A stretch of DNA of 64,000 nt from Roseococcus pinisoli (GTDB taxonomy: Bacteria; Pseudomonadota; Alphaproteobacteria; Acetobacterales; Acetobacteraceae), in the NCBI RefSeq assembly GCF_018413645.1, contig NZ_JAHCDA010000002.1, positions 868,001 to 932,000 of the forward strand, given 5' to 3'. Numbering within the stretch: position 1 is the stretch's first letter; each line of letters begins with the position of its first letter. This document shows, in pieces, positions 8,719 through 17,555 of this stretch. The notes under the pieces were generated by a model. That model did no database searches, was not told the origin of the DNA, and was given only the letters and a program-made list of their open reading frames with translations. The position numbers and the translations under genes are program-made.

Positions 8719-9643
8719 GTTTCGCCCTTTCCTCGGCGCGGCGCACGCGCTCGCGATGAACGTTGTAAATGCCGGCGCAGATAACGATGGCCGCACCGCC
8801 GAGCGTGGTCCAAGCCGGGACCTCGCCGAAGATGACGAAGCCCAGGGCCAGGCCCCAGAGGAGCGGCGTGTATTCCAGCGGCGCGAGGGTCGCGACGCTC
8901 GCCAGCGCATAGCCGCGCGAGAAGAGCATATGCGCCACCGCGTTGGACGCGCCGAAGAAGCAGAGCAGCAGCACCAGGGTGAAGGACGGGAATAGGTTCG
9001 GCCCTCCCCCCACCTCCGGCCAGAAGATCGGGAAGGGCAGCACCGCGAGACCGAAGGGAATGTGGATGAGCATGAGCCAGAAGGCGATGGTGGTGGGGGT
9101 GTCGGTGGCGGCCAGCACGCGCGTCCAGATGCGGCTGACGGCCATGGCGCAGACCGCGACGAGCAGCAGCGCCGTCTCCCAGCGCCACAGGTCGCCCCCG
9201 GGCTGCAGCATGACCAGCACGCCGCAGAAGCCGACGAGACAGGAGGTCCAGCGCCGCCAGCCCACCTTTTCGCCGAGCATGGGAATGGCGAGCAGCGTCA
9301 TCAGGAGCGGTGCGGCGGCCGCGACGGCATAGGAATCCGCGAGACGGTAGCCCCGGACCCAGACGACATACCAGATGATGGAGCTCGCGCAGTGCAGCGA
9401 GGAACGCAGCAAAATCAGCCGGAGATTGCGCGGCCAGAGGTTGCGCCCACGCGACATCAGCGCAACCGCCGTCGCCCCGGCACACCCACGCCACAGCAGC
9501 GCGCCGACAACGCCGATGGTCGGCAGGGCAAATTTCACCGCGACGTCGGCCAGCGTGATGATGACGAAGCCCGTCAGCGCGATGGTGAGGCCTCGGACAG
9601 CTGCCTCTCCGCTGGTCGACCGGCCCGGCGCTGCTTCAGCCAA
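8702..9643 (-). CDS. EamA/DMT family transporter (second copy)
   Basis: Ten-segment EamA transporter (about 313 aa from the TTG at 9643; an ATG at 9685 would overlap the MaoC gene by 50 bases). Recognisable segments include GFVIITLADVAVKFALPTIGVVGALLWRG and the EamA end LGGAAIVICAGIYNVHRER. It lies between a MaoC-type hydratase and a second EamA gene with overlapping ends, so all are probably co-transcribed. Substrate unknown; export of an organic acid or amino acid tied to the hydratase would fit the location. Confidence 0.83.
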   Translation of the reverse strand: MAEAAPGRSTSGEAAVRGLTIALTGFVIITLADVAVKFALPTIGVVGALLWRGCAGATAVALMSRGRNLWPRNLRLILLRSSLHCASSIIWYVVWVRGYRLADSYAVAAAAPLLMTLLAIPMLGEKVGWRRWTSCLVGFCGVLVMLQPGGDLWRWETALLLVAVCAMAVSRIWTRVLAATDTPTTIAFWLMLIHIPFGLAVLPFPIFWPEVGGGPNLFPSFTLVLLLCFFGASNAVAHMLFSRGYALASVATLAPLEYTPLLWGLALGFVIFGEVPAWTTLGGAAIVICAGIYNVHRERVRRAEERAKRAAEA

Positions 9644-10460
9644 GGACGGCCTCGGCCTGCATACAGATGGCGCCCGTGCCGTCACGCGTCTCGGCCACGG
9701 CGCGATCGCCCTCGACGCGCGCGAGCACGCTCAGCGGATTGTCGGCAAAGGCGGGGCGGCGGCCACGGAAGGCGAAGCGCTGCAGCCTAAGGCCGGGTGC
9801 CGCCTCCAGGATGGTCTGGGCCAGGAAGGTCGCCTGCAGCGGGCCGTGGACGACGAGGCCGGGATAGCCCTCCTCGCCCGTGGCATAGGGGCGGTCGTAA
9901 TGGATGCGGTGGCCGTTGCCGGTCAGCGCGGAGTAGCGGAACAGCAGGAGGGCATCGGGCAGGAGATCCAGCCGCGCATCGGCCGCGAAGTCCGGCGCCG
10001 CCTCGCCCGCGCGCACGGCCGCGCCCTCGGCACCGCGATAGACGATGTCCTGCTCCTCATGCAGCACCGGGCCGGCGGCGCCGCTGACCTCGTGCCGCAC
10101 CGTCACGAAGACCAGCCGGCCCGAGCCGCCCGACTTCTCGGAGACCGCGGTGATGGTCGAACGGCGGCGCACCACCTCGTCGGCGCGCAGGGCGTTGGAG
10201 GTGAATTCCAGCCTTCCGCCGGCCCACATGCGGCGCGGCAGGTCGTCGACGGGCGGCAAGAAGCCGCCGCGCTTCGGATGGCCGTCGGTCCCGACGCCGT
10301 CCGGCCGGCGCCAATCCTGGAAGAGCATCCAATGCCAGAGCGGCGGGATCTCTCCCTCGGGAACCGGCCGGTCGAGCGTGGCGGCCAGGCCGGCGACCAG
10401 GCGCGGGTCCAACCGATCCTCCTGGGTTTCGGTGCGGCCGACATAGTCCTGGTAGGTCAT
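9636..10460 (-). CDS. MaoC / FAS1-like dehydratase (mesaconyl-C4-CoA hydratase-like)
   Basis: Hotdog-fold hydratase (274 aa) with an N-terminal FAS1-like dehydratase half and a C-terminal MaoC half. The hydratase motif is in FRYSALTGNGHRIHYDRPYATGEEGYPGLVVHGPLQ: the D-x(4)-H-type catalytic pair in this family is replaced by the GNGHRIHYD arrangement of mesaconyl-/itaconyl-CoA hydratase relatives. The ATG at 10460 overlaps the stop of the upstream GT-C gene (ATGA). I infer hydration of an enoyl-CoA; the exact substrate is not visible. Confidence 0.85.
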   Translation of the reverse strand: MTYQDYVGRTETQEDRLDPRLVAGLAATLDRPVPEGEIPPLWHWMLFQDWRRPDGVGTDGHPKRGGFLPPVDDLPRRMWAGGRLEFTSNALRADEVVRRRSTITAVSEKSGGSGRLVFVTVRHEVSGAAGPVLHEEQDIVYRGAEGAAVRAGEAAPDFAADARLDLLPDALLLFRYSALTGNGHRIHYDRPYATGEEGYPGLVVHGPLQATFLAQTILEAAPGLRLQRFAFRGRRPAFADNPLSVLARVEGDRAVAETRDGTGAICMQAEAVLG

Positions 10461-12022
10461 GGGTCCTCGCGTTGGAAAATCCGGTAGCCGGCGAAATCGG
10501 CCTTCAGGCGGTAGCGTTGCAGCGCCGCGGCGAAGCCCGGATCACGGCCGTAATATTCGAGGTAATCGAAGTCCCGGCCGCAGAAGGGGATGGACGTGTC
10601 ACGCGCGACCATCAAGGCCTCCGGGGGCCGGTGTGCCATGCCCTGGGTGACGGCATCCCAGATCAGGCGCTCGCCCACGCCCATCTCGCTGGGTTCGCGG
10701 TAGCGCGCGCCGTTGGGCAGGCACGTCTCGTTCGCGGCCTGGACCAGCCAGTTGTTGAGAGTCGGCAGGGTCGAAAGCGCATGGGCATAGTTGATCGCCG
10801 GAAAGATCGGGTGGATGCCGGGCGCGAGGACGAGCACGCGCCCGCCCGGCGCATCCCTGCCGATCTCCGCCGCGATGACCCCGGGCCAGGAACCCTCGAA
10901 CGAGACCGCCCGCCAGGTCTCGCCATTCAACAGCGCCTGGAGCGTGAAGAAGCCGGCGGTCAGGGCCGCGAAGCCCGGGGCGGCTCTGGCCGGCGTGCGG
11001 AGGTTCGCGTCCAGCCAGCGGCCCGTGAGCTGCGCCGCCAGCAGGCTGCCCAGCAGCTTGAACGGCATGGCGTGGTAGGTCCAACCGCGCATCTGGATGA
11101 GCGCCGCGGCCAGCGCCGCCAGCCCCGCAAGCGCCAGCACGGGGGCGAGCCCGCGCGGCCGGCGCAGGGCGATGGCGGCGGCCGGCAGCATGACCAGTAT
11201 CGAAGGCGCCATCCGTTCGTTCGCCAGCACCCAGGTCAGCCCGCCCGAGCTGTGGTAGAACTCGACCGCCAGCGGCAGCGCGAATTGCGTGTAGGCAGGG
11301 AAGGCGAGCTGGATCATCGCGAGATAGGCGATCCAGACGACCGCCATGACCCAGGGCACCGGATCCCGGAAACCCGGCCGGCCCACCCGCCAGAGGACAT
11401 AGAGCTCGACCAGGGCCGGGATGCCCAGGAAATGCGGCTTGAGCGCGAAGAAGCACGCGGCCAGCACGGCGACGCCGAGCGCCAGCGGGCGGGACGTCGC
11501 CACCCCTTCGGCCCGGCGCGTGGCCAGCATGAGATAGGGCAGCGAGGCCGCCAGCATGAGATGCTCGCGCTGGCCGAAATCATAGGCGACGGTGATCAGC
11601 AGCAGGGGCAGCCCCACCGCGACCGCGGCGGCCTCGATCGGCCCCTTCGGCAGGTCCCGCCAGAGCCGGAGCGCCAGCGTGGCGCCGATCGCGCAAAGCA
11701 TCAGCACCGACCACAGGACCGACTGGATCGGCCCGATGCCGAACGCCTCTCCCAGCACGACGGCGCCGCGCGTGAGCATGAAGATGAGCGGCGGATTCAT
11801 GTCTATGAGGTCGCGATAGAGGACCTCTCCGTTCCGCCAGCGCATGGCGAAGTCGAGCACCGCCGCCACGTCGTGGTTCATGGGCGGCGAGATCACCATC
11901 ACCAGGAAGGCGAGGACCACGAGCCCGACCAGGATCGGGACCAGCGGCGGCAAGCCGAGGGCGGTTCGCCGTTGCGGTTCCGGATCGATGGAAGGGAGGC
12001 CGGGCAGTGTGCTCTGGTTCAT
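10457..12022 (-). CDS. Multi-pass membrane protein, probable GT-C-fold glycosyltransferase
   Basis: Polytopic inner-membrane protein of 521 aa starting at ATG 12022 (MNQSTLPGLPS). About ten to twelve hydrophobic segments precede a soluble C-terminal domain of about 130 residues. After the first segment comes SPPMNHDVAAVLDFAMRWRNGEVLYRDLIDMNPPLIFML, with acidic residues in the first periplasmic loop as in ArnT/PMT-type GT-C enzymes. It lies divergent to a GT2/flippase-like trio and so could be the enzyme that uses a polyprenyl-phosphate sugar. It is also translationally coupled to the MaoC gene, an odd pairing. No specific family assignment can be made. Confidence 0.7.
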   Translation of the reverse strand: MNQSTLPGLPSIDPEPQRRTALGLPPLVPILVGLVVLAFLVMVISPPMNHDVAAVLDFAMRWRNGEVLYRDLIDMNPPLIFMLTRGAVVLGEAFGIGPIQSVLWSVLMLCAIGATLALRLWRDLPKGPIEAAAVAVGLPLLLITVAYDFGQREHLMLAASLPYLMLATRRAEGVATSRPLALGVAVLAACFFALKPHFLGIPALVELYVLWRVGRPGFRDPVPWVMAVVWIAYLAMIQLAFPAYTQFALPLAVEFYHSSGGLTWVLANERMAPSILVMLPAAAIALRRPRGLAPVLALAGLAALAAALIQMRGWTYHAMPFKLLGSLLAAQLTGRWLDANLRTPARAAPGFAALTAGFFTLQALLNGETWRAVSFEGSWPGVIAAEIGRDAPGGRVLVLAPGIHPIFPAINYAHALSTLPTLNNWLVQAANETCLPNGARYREPSEMGVGERLIWDAVTQGMAHRPPEALMVARDTSIPFCGRDFDYLEYYGRDPGFAAALQRYRLKADFAGYRIFQREDP

Positions 12023-12155
12023 TCGCTTAGGCTCGGCCTTTGCCTCGCACCTTAGCCCGTCCTGCGCTGCCATTGCGGCACTTTCCGGGCGATCTGCCCT
12101 GCTTCGGACGCAAGGATGACTTGCAGCCGCCGCCCCGGGAGCGGAGAAGACTCCC

Positions 12156-12899
12156 GTGGAAGCTGCCGAATACAGCCTGATGGACTCGGTCGAGGACCGG
12201 ATGTGGTGGTATCGCGCCATGCATCGCCACGCGCTCGAGGCGCTGGCGCCGCTGCCGCGCACCGCCCGCGTGCTCGATGCCGGCTGCGGCACCGGCGGGT
12301 TCCTGGCGCGCCTGCGGCAGGCCCGGCCCGAGGCCGATCTCTACGGCCTGGAATTCGCCGAGGCCGCGGCTGCCCGCGCCACCGCCAAGGCGAAGGCACG
12401 GGTCGCCTGCGGAACGGTGAATGCCCTGCCCTTCCCGGATGCCTGCTTCGATGCCGTCGTCAGCCTCGACGTCATCTGCCATGGCGGCGTGGATCCCGAC
12501 GCGGCCCTCGCGGAATTCCGCCGCGTCCTGCGGCCGGGCGGCCTGCTCGTGCTCAACCTGCCCGGGCATGAATGGCTGAAGTCGGCCCATGACCTGCGCG
12601 TGCACAACGTCCGCCGGTTCGAGCGCGCGGGGGCGAAGGCGATGCTCACCTCCTCGGGCTTCACGGCGCCCGATCCCCGCCATTGGATCAGCCTGCTGCT
12701 CCCGCTGATGGTCCTGCAGCGCAAGGTCCTGGCCCGTGGCGAGGAGGATGCCTCCGACGTGATGCCCTACCCCGCCTGGCTCGATGCCAGCCTCTACGCC
12801 ATCTGCCGCCTCGAGGCCGGGCTGCTGCGCGCCGGGCTCCGCTTCCCGGCCGGCGGCTCGCTCCTCACGACCGCCCTTCGTTCCGAGAACAGTCCATGA
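12156..12899 (+). CDS. Class I SAM-dependent methyltransferase
   Basis: Methyltransferase of 247 aa starting at GTG 12156, with a GGAGCGGAGA ribosome-binding region ahead. SAM motif I is VLDAGCGTGGFLARL (about residues 40-54). The acidic motif II is in YGLEFAE, and NALPFPDACFDAVVSLDVICH and LRPGGLLVLNLP are the later class-I motifs. Its stop overlaps the next start (ATGA). Similar methyltransferases sit next to dolichyl-phosphate-type GT2 genes and probably modify a glycan or lipid; the acceptor is unknown. Confidence 0.88.
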   Translation: MEAAEYSLMDSVEDRMWWYRAMHRHALEALAPLPRTARVLDAGCGTGGFLARLRQARPEADLYGLEFAEAAAARATAKAKARVACGTVNALPFPDACFDAVVSLDVICHGGVDPDAALAEFRRVLRPGGLLVLNLPGHEWLKSAHDLRVHNVRRFERAGAKAMLTSSGFTAPDPRHWISLLLPLMVLQRKVLARGEEDASDVMPYPAWLDASLYAICRLEAGLLRAGLRFPAGGSLLTTALRSENSP

Positions 12900-13855
12900 C
12901 CCTTGCAGACCACCCTGTCGGCCTTTCCATCGTCGTGCCGGTCTATCGCGGTGCCGCGACGGTCGGACGGCTCGTCGAGGCCCTCTCCGCGCTCCGCCCC
13001 GCCGGCGGGCTCGAGATCGTGCTGGTGAATGACGGAAGCCCGGACAACAGCGGCGACGTCTGCCGCGAGCTGGCCCGGACCGCGACGGTCCCCCTCACCT
13101 ACATCGAGCACGCCCGGAACTTCGGCGAGCACAATGCGGTGATGACCGGGCTCCGGCACGCGCGCGGCGCCTATGTCATCAACATGGACGACGACCTGCA
13201 GAACCCGCCCGAGGAGGTCATCCGCCTCTACGACCATGCGCGGCTGGGCGGCTGGGACGTGGTCTACACGCGCTACGCCAAGAAGGAGCACGAGGGCTGG
13301 CGCAACCTGGGCTCGCGCTTCGCGAACTGGGTGGCGGACCAGCTGATGGACAAGCCGAAGGGCCTCTACCTCTCCTCCTTCCGCTGCATGAGCGCGATGG
13401 TGGTGCGGGAGGTCGCGCGGTATTCCGGCCCCTATCCCTATATCGACGGCCTGGTCATGCAGGTGACGCAGCGGATCGATTCCATCGAGGTCGCTCATTA
13501 CGCACGCGTGGAAGGGCGCTCCAACTACACGGTCCGGCGGCTCATCCGCCTCTGGCTGAACCTGGCCACCAACTTCTCGGTCCTGCCGCTGCGCCTCGCC
13601 ATCTTCGCGGGTGCCGCGATGGGCGCGCTAGGCTTCCTCCTGGCGATCTTCGTCGTCGTCGAGGCCTTCCTGAGCGAGACGCCGTCCGGCTGGGCCTCGA
13701 GCATGACGCTGATGCTGCTCATCGCCGGCGTGCAGTTCCTGATCCTGGGCGTGATGGGCGAATATGTCGGCCGCGCCTTCCTCTCGGCCAACGGCAAGCC
13801 CCAGGGCGTGGTGCGCGACGTGGTGCGGGCGCATGAGACGGCGGACCGGTCATGA
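12896..13855 (+). CDS. GT2 glycosyltransferase, polyprenyl-phosphate sugar synthase-like
   Basis: DPM1/ArnC/GtrB-type glycosyltransferase (319 aa) that transfers a sugar from a nucleotide donor to undecaprenyl phosphate on the cytoplasmic face. The GT-A start is SIVVPVYRGAATV, with LVNDGSPD and the metal-binding DDD in INMDDDLQNPPEE (about 97-99). Two C-terminal hydrophobic helices (LAIFAGAAMGALGFLLAIFVV and MTLMLLIAGVQFLILGVMGEY) match the membrane anchor of this subfamily. Start ATG 12896 overlaps the methyltransferase stop. The sugar is not predictable. Confidence 0.9.
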   Translation: MTLADHPVGLSIVVPVYRGAATVGRLVEALSALRPAGGLEIVLVNDGSPDNSGDVCRELARTATVPLTYIEHARNFGEHNAVMTGLRHARGAYVINMDDDLQNPPEEVIRLYDHARLGGWDVVYTRYAKKEHEGWRNLGSRFANWVADQLMDKPKGLYLSSFRCMSAMVVREVARYSGPYPYIDGLVMQVTQRIDSIEVAHYARVEGRSNYTVRRLIRLWLNLATNFSVLPLRLAIFAGAAMGALGFLLAIFVVVEAFLSETPSGWASSMTLMLLIAGVQFLILGVMGEYVGRAFLSANGKPQGVVRDVVRAHETADRS

Positions 13856-14193
13856 CGATGCACTGGATCGCGCTCGCCGCGGCCATCTGCTCCTCGCTGG
13901 TGGGGCAGATCCTGCTGAAGGCCGGCGCTGAGTCGCTCGCCGGCGCGGGCTTCGTCGAGCAGATGCTGCGTTGGCAGACCATGCTCGGCCTCTGCTTCTA
14001 CGGGATGGGCGCAATGCTCTACATCGCGGCGCTGCGGAAGATCCCGATGAGCGTGGCCCTGCCCTGCACGGCCGCGAGCTATGTGGTGATCGCCCTCGTC
14101 GGCTGGTGGTTCTTCGGCGAGGCGCTGGGGACACAGAAGGTGGCGGCCATCAGCCTCATCGCGGCCGGCGTCCTCGTGCTGGCGACGGCCTGA
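13852..14193 (+). CDS. Small EamA/SMR-type membrane protein, ArnE-like flippase candidate
   Basis: Four-helix membrane protein (113 aa), half the size of a normal EamA transporter and the size of ArnE/ArnF or SMR proteins. Features are SSLVGQILLKAGAESL near the N-terminus and ALPCTAASYVVIALVGWWFFGE. Its start overlaps the GT2 stop (ATGA). With a GT2 enzyme next door the likely role is flipping the polyprenyl-linked sugar across the membrane, as ArnE/F or GtrA do. This rests on context and size. Confidence 0.8.
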   Translation: MTMHWIALAAAICSSLVGQILLKAGAESLAGAGFVEQMLRWQTMLGLCFYGMGAMLYIAALRKIPMSVALPCTAASYVVIALVGWWFFGEALGTQKVAAISLIAAGVLVLATA

Positions 14194-14347
14194 AGGCGGC
14201 CCAAATCCTTGCGGCGTGGATAGTGACGCGAGTTGCTCCGCGCGGCTTTTCTCGGACCACGCCCAATCCCGCCGCCGCTCCGAGCTGGCCGTCTCACCTA
14301 ACGGCGGTGAGCACGCGGTCCACCAAACCTGCGCCGCCCGGAAAACC

Positions 14348-14839
14348 TCAGCGCGCCGGCTCAACCACAGGTGCCACTCTCGGCGCCAATTGACCGGGCG
14401 CCCGTTGGCGTGACCCGCCTACCGTGCCCGTCGGTGCCTGCTGGCCCGGCTGGACGTAGGTGATGATCGGCCGTCCATCCGCGCCCGTCCCCGTCACGTA
14501 GGGCGTGCCGGTGGGTCCGAGATCGCCGGCTCCTGGCCCCACTCGCGTCACCACGGGCCGTCCGTCTTCCGAGCCGACGACAACGGGCACGCCGGCCGAG
14601 GCACCTTCGGAGGTGCGCGGGCCAAGCGTCACCAACTGATCCTGGCCGTTGATATTCAGCCGGACCGCGGTGCCCGGCGGCGCGTTCCGTACGGCCGAGG
14701 GCGGGGCATAGGCCACGACGCGTCCCGTGCTGTCCAGCAGGGGATACATCTGGCTCTGCCCGCTCGACCCAGCCGGCATATCGCAGGCGGCGAGGCCCAG
14801 CATGGCGGTCATCGCCATCAGTGTCTTTCTATGGAACAT
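14348..14839 (-). CDS. Hypothetical lipoprotein
   Basis: Protein of 163 aa starting at ATG 14839 with a lipoprotein signal MFHRKTLMAMTAMLGLAAC; the lipobox LAAC places the acylated Cys at residue 19. The mature part is low-complexity and rich in Gly, Pro, Val and Thr, with DGRPVVTRVGPG and DGRPIITYVQPGQ as an internal near-repeat. No enzymatic motif is visible. It stands alone, convergent with the flippase-like gene. Confidence 0.65.
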   Translation of the reverse strand: MFHRKTLMAMTAMLGLAACDMPAGSSGQSQMYPLLDSTGRVVAYAPPSAVRNAPPGTAVRLNINGQDQLVTLGPRTSEGASAGVPVVVGSEDGRPVVTRVGPGAGDLGPTGTPYVTGTGADGRPIITYVQPGQQAPTGTVGGSRQRAPGQLAPRVAPVVEPAR

Positions 14840-15427
14840 CTTCAGACCCCATCCTGCGTCATGCGGGGAAGCTGCCGGTTGCGGGGGCAAGCGGCGCGCA
14901 CTTTCCCATTGGAGGACCGACCCTGATCCAGGCGGGCCGGCCGGCGGTATCGGTGCAACACCCGGGTCCATTCCGGCCGATCGAGTAGATCGGCATGCTG
15001 GCCTCACTCGGGCCGCCAGATACCTTCCCGCCCGTCGATCGGCGCGGCGCAGCAGTTTCCCGGCCGCATGGGCCCGATGGTCGGGCCTTCACCCGATGCC
15101 GGCTTGGGCGATGCCCGCCCTAGCCTTCCGGCCTCACGGCGGGGAGAAGAGAGATGCGCCTGCACGCCGCCCCGATCTCCTGGTCCGGCCTCGCCGTTCC
15201 GACCCTCGGGATGCGGAATCCGATCCCGGCCCGCTGCATCCCGATGATCGGCGTGGATGGTGAAGTCGCGGCGGATCCCGCTGGGCCGCAGCGCGTGGTG
15301 ACGGCTCTGGGCCAGCTGCCCTCGGCCTTCCCCGATAGGGCGGAGAGGTGGCGGCGACAACTCGCTGGCCCGGCAGGTGACGCTGCTGGCGCGCCGGCCC
15401 CTGTAGCGAAGCCCGCCCGCACGCGGA
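14840..15427. other. 588-bp intergenic region, no confident gene
   Basis: Lies between the lipoprotein start and the stop of the SphA-like gene. The one frame with a convincing ribosome-binding site is a 98-codon plus-strand frame from ATG 15154 (GGGGAGAAGAGAG ahead), but its predicted protein has no recognisable feature and it runs antisense into the SphA-like gene at 15428-15450. I treat it as unproven. Promoter elements for the lipoprotein presumably lie near 14840-14900. Confidence 0.4.
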
Positions 15428-16360
15428 TCAGAAGCGGCCGGAGACCCTGAACTGGAAGGCATTGCCCGTCGGCCGGTTCTCCACGCCGAATTCCGGCGCC
15501 CAGGAGAACATGGTCTGCAGATGCGCGCTTCCCAGCTGGAAGTTGTACCGGGCGATGGGCCCCACGGCGAAGGACTGCCCGCGGAAGCCGTTGAGCCGCG
15601 CCGCGATGCCTCCCCGATCATCCGCCACCTGGCTCATCATCGAGGCCAGGATGCCCAGGCCGAAGCCCGGCGCCACGTCGTAGATGGCGGTCGCGTCCAG
15701 GTGGAACATGGCGCCGCTGGTGTAGCGCGTCTTCGGGTTGCGCGTGTTGAGGTCGATGCCCGCGCCGATCGAGAGGTCGTAGTTCCGGCCGAGGCGGGTG
15801 TAAGCGATGGTCGGCACGAAGGACCAATAGTTCATGCCGACATTGGCGATGGACGAGGTGCTGTAGTTCCCGGTGGGCGCGAAGATGTCGAGCCGCGCCT
15901 GGAAGAAGTTCTGCCCGCTGCGATAGCCGAGCGCCACCGGCGTGATCACCATGTCGCCGAAGCTCCAGTTGTTCTCGCTGCGCTCGCGCGTGCCGCTGAA
16001 GATCCGGGCGTCGAGGTTCTGCAGCGGCAGGGCCACGCTGAAGGCGAGCGAGAAGTTCCCCAGATCCAGCTTGGGCACGTAGAGCCCGGCGATCGCGGTG
16101 CTGAAGAACCCCGCCTGCAGGCCGGACTCGATCCGCCCCGCGATGGGCAGCTGGACGGAGCGTCCCAGTGTGCCCTGGTAATAGAGTGTCTGGGAGGCCC
16201 AGTAGAGGCCAGGCTCCGGCGGCACGATGCCCGCGCCCGGCGCTGCATTGGCGCCGATGACGTAATGGCCGGCCGCGGCTTCCGTGGCCTGGGCCGCGCC
16301 CGGCAGCACGGCGGCGAACAGCGCCATTCCCGTCAGAATGGTCAGGTTGCTGGCGCGCAT
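15428..16360 (-). CDS. SphA-like outer-membrane beta-barrel protein (meta-pathway phenol degradation family)
   Basis: Exported protein (310 aa) with signal peptide MRASNLTILTGMALFAAVLPGAAQA. The body has alternating beta-strand patterns (NYSTSSIANVGMNYWSFVPTI, YDLSIGAGIDLNTR) and ends in the aromatic ...FQFRVSGRF, the terminal Phe expected of an outer-membrane barrel. LPLQNLDARIFSG and APTGNY resemble the Phenol_MetA_deg/SphA family, implicated in uptake of hydrophobic or aromatic compounds. It is a single gene; the ligand is unknown. Confidence 0.75.
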   Translation of the reverse strand: MRASNLTILTGMALFAAVLPGAAQATEAAAGHYVIGANAAPGAGIVPPEPGLYWASQTLYYQGTLGRSVQLPIAGRIESGLQAGFFSTAIAGLYVPKLDLGNFSLAFSVALPLQNLDARIFSGTRERSENNWSFGDMVITPVALGYRSGQNFFQARLDIFAPTGNYSTSSIANVGMNYWSFVPTIAYTRLGRNYDLSIGAGIDLNTRNPKTRYTSGAMFHLDATAIYDVAPGFGLGILASMMSQVADDRGGIAARLNGFRGQSFAVGPIARYNFQLGSAHLQTMFSWAPEFGVENRPTGNAFQFRVSGRF

Positions 16361-16558
16361 GCTGTGCTCCTTCGGGCAGGCGGCCGAAGGCTAGGGCGCC
16401 GACCCGGCGGCCCGTATCGGGTGGATCACCGAGATCGGCCGCGGCGATCCCATAGGGCGCGGCGGCCTCCGGAATGGCGGGAAGCGATCTCAGGTCTCGG
16501 GCCGATGGCTCGCGGCGACCGGCCGGCGCCCGATCATGGCCCAAGGATGGAGGGCATC

Positions 16559-17128
16559 ATGTCCCGAAGAATGACAATCAGTCTGGCGAGCCTCCTGCTG
16601 GCCACGGGCCTCATGCTGCCCGGCATGGCGCAGCAGCCCGCCTCGGTGGAACGCACCTTGGAGACGCGGTCCACGGTCGAGACGGTGGATGCGCAGGCGC
16701 GCACGATCCTGCTGCGCGACGCGACGGGCGGCCTTTCGACCTATGACATTGACCGGGACGTCCCCGATCTCGCCCGGATCCGTCCTGGCGATCAGGTCGT
16801 CGTGAACTACCGGGTGGGGGTGGTCGCCTCGATGGCGCGCCCCGGCAGCAGGCCGGCCATCGACGAGACGGTCAATGTCGATAATCCCCCCCTCGGCACC
16901 CGGCCCGGCGAAAGCGTGCAGGACACGGTGCGCATGCAGGTCCGTATCGAGAGCGTGGACCCGGCGACCAGTACGGTCAGCTTCGTCGGCCCGCGCGGCG
17001 TGCCGCGCCGCGTGGTGCTGCGCTCGCCCCAGATGCAGGCCTTCGCACGGGACCTGAAGCCGGGCGACGAGGTGGAGGTGGCCTATACCGAGGCGCGAGC
17101 CATCCGGATCGAGCCGGTGCGCCCCTGA
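16559..17128 (+). CDS. Exported protein of unknown function
   Basis: Protein of 189 aa starting at ATG 16559, with GGAGGG at 16549-16554 as ribosome-binding site; this fixes the start well inside a longer open frame. A signal peptide (MSRRMTISLASLLLATGLMLPGMAQQ) is followed by two similar beta-rich segments (VETVDAQARTILLRDATGG...IRPGDQVVVNY and IESVDPATSTVSFVGPRGV...LKPGDEVEVAY). They look like two copies of a small OB-like or DUF5666-type module. No catalytic residues are evident. Confidence 0.75.
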   Translation: MSRRMTISLASLLLATGLMLPGMAQQPASVERTLETRSTVETVDAQARTILLRDATGGLSTYDIDRDVPDLARIRPGDQVVVNYRVGVVASMARPGSRPAIDETVNVDNPPLGTRPGESVQDTVRMQVRIESVDPATSTVSFVGPRGVPRRVVLRSPQMQAFARDLKPGDEVEVAYTEARAIRIEPVRP

Positions 17129-17132
17129 CGCC

Positions 17133-17555
17133 TCATTCCGGGAGCTGGCCGGCCACGCCGAGCACCGCCAGAACCAATTGCTCGGCCGCCTCCTGCTTGG
17201 AGACCCAGGCGTGGACGTCCAGCCCCTCGGCGTCGGTCGTCGGCCCCTCGGGAAGCGGATGAAGCGTGACGATCACGATCCGGGTCTCGGGAAGGGTCGT
17301 GCGGATGAGGCGCGCGGCCTCGACGCCGGAGAGAAGCGGCATCGAGAGGTCGAGGACCGCCACGTCCGGCCGCGTCTCGGCCGCCTGCCGCACCGCCTCC
17401 TCGCCGTTCTTCGCCTCGGCACAGACCAGGAGGCGGCGATCGGCCTCCAGCATGCGCCGCAGGCTGCGGCGCATGCCGTCGTGATCGTCAGCAAGAAGGA
17501 CGCGGAGGGGTGGCTTGGCCGGGCCAGCCGGATCACTCTTGGAGGGGTTCGGCAT
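17133..17555 (-). CDS. Stand-alone response regulator receiver protein
   Basis: Receiver domain only (140 aa from ATG 17555). Acidic pocket DDHD (23-26), phosphoacceptor D69 (LDLSMP), T97 (IVTLHP) and K120 (WVSKQE) are all present. There is no C-terminal output domain, although the receiver is NarL-like. It is divergent from a PAS histidine kinase at 17883, so it probably exchanges phosphate with that kinase or modulates it. An upstream in-frame ATG would add about 20 residues. Confidence 0.8.
   Translation of the reverse strand: MPNPSKSDPAGPAKPPLRVLLADDHDGMRRSLRRMLEADRRLLVCAEAKNGEEAVRQAAETRPDVAVLDLSMPLLSGVEAARLIRTTLPETRIVIVTLHPLPEGPTTDAEGLDVHAWVSKQEAAEQLVLAVLGVAGQLPE

Noticed and set aside
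15154-15450. 98-codon plus-strand frame with a good ribosome-binding site
   Set aside because: No recognisable protein feature; it ends antisense inside the SphA-like gene. Not enough support to call a gene, though a ribosome profile could change that.
15004-15621. Minus-strand frame of 205 codons overlapping the SphA-like gene
   Set aside because: Different frame from the SphA-like protein and arginine/proline-rich composition typical of shadow frames.
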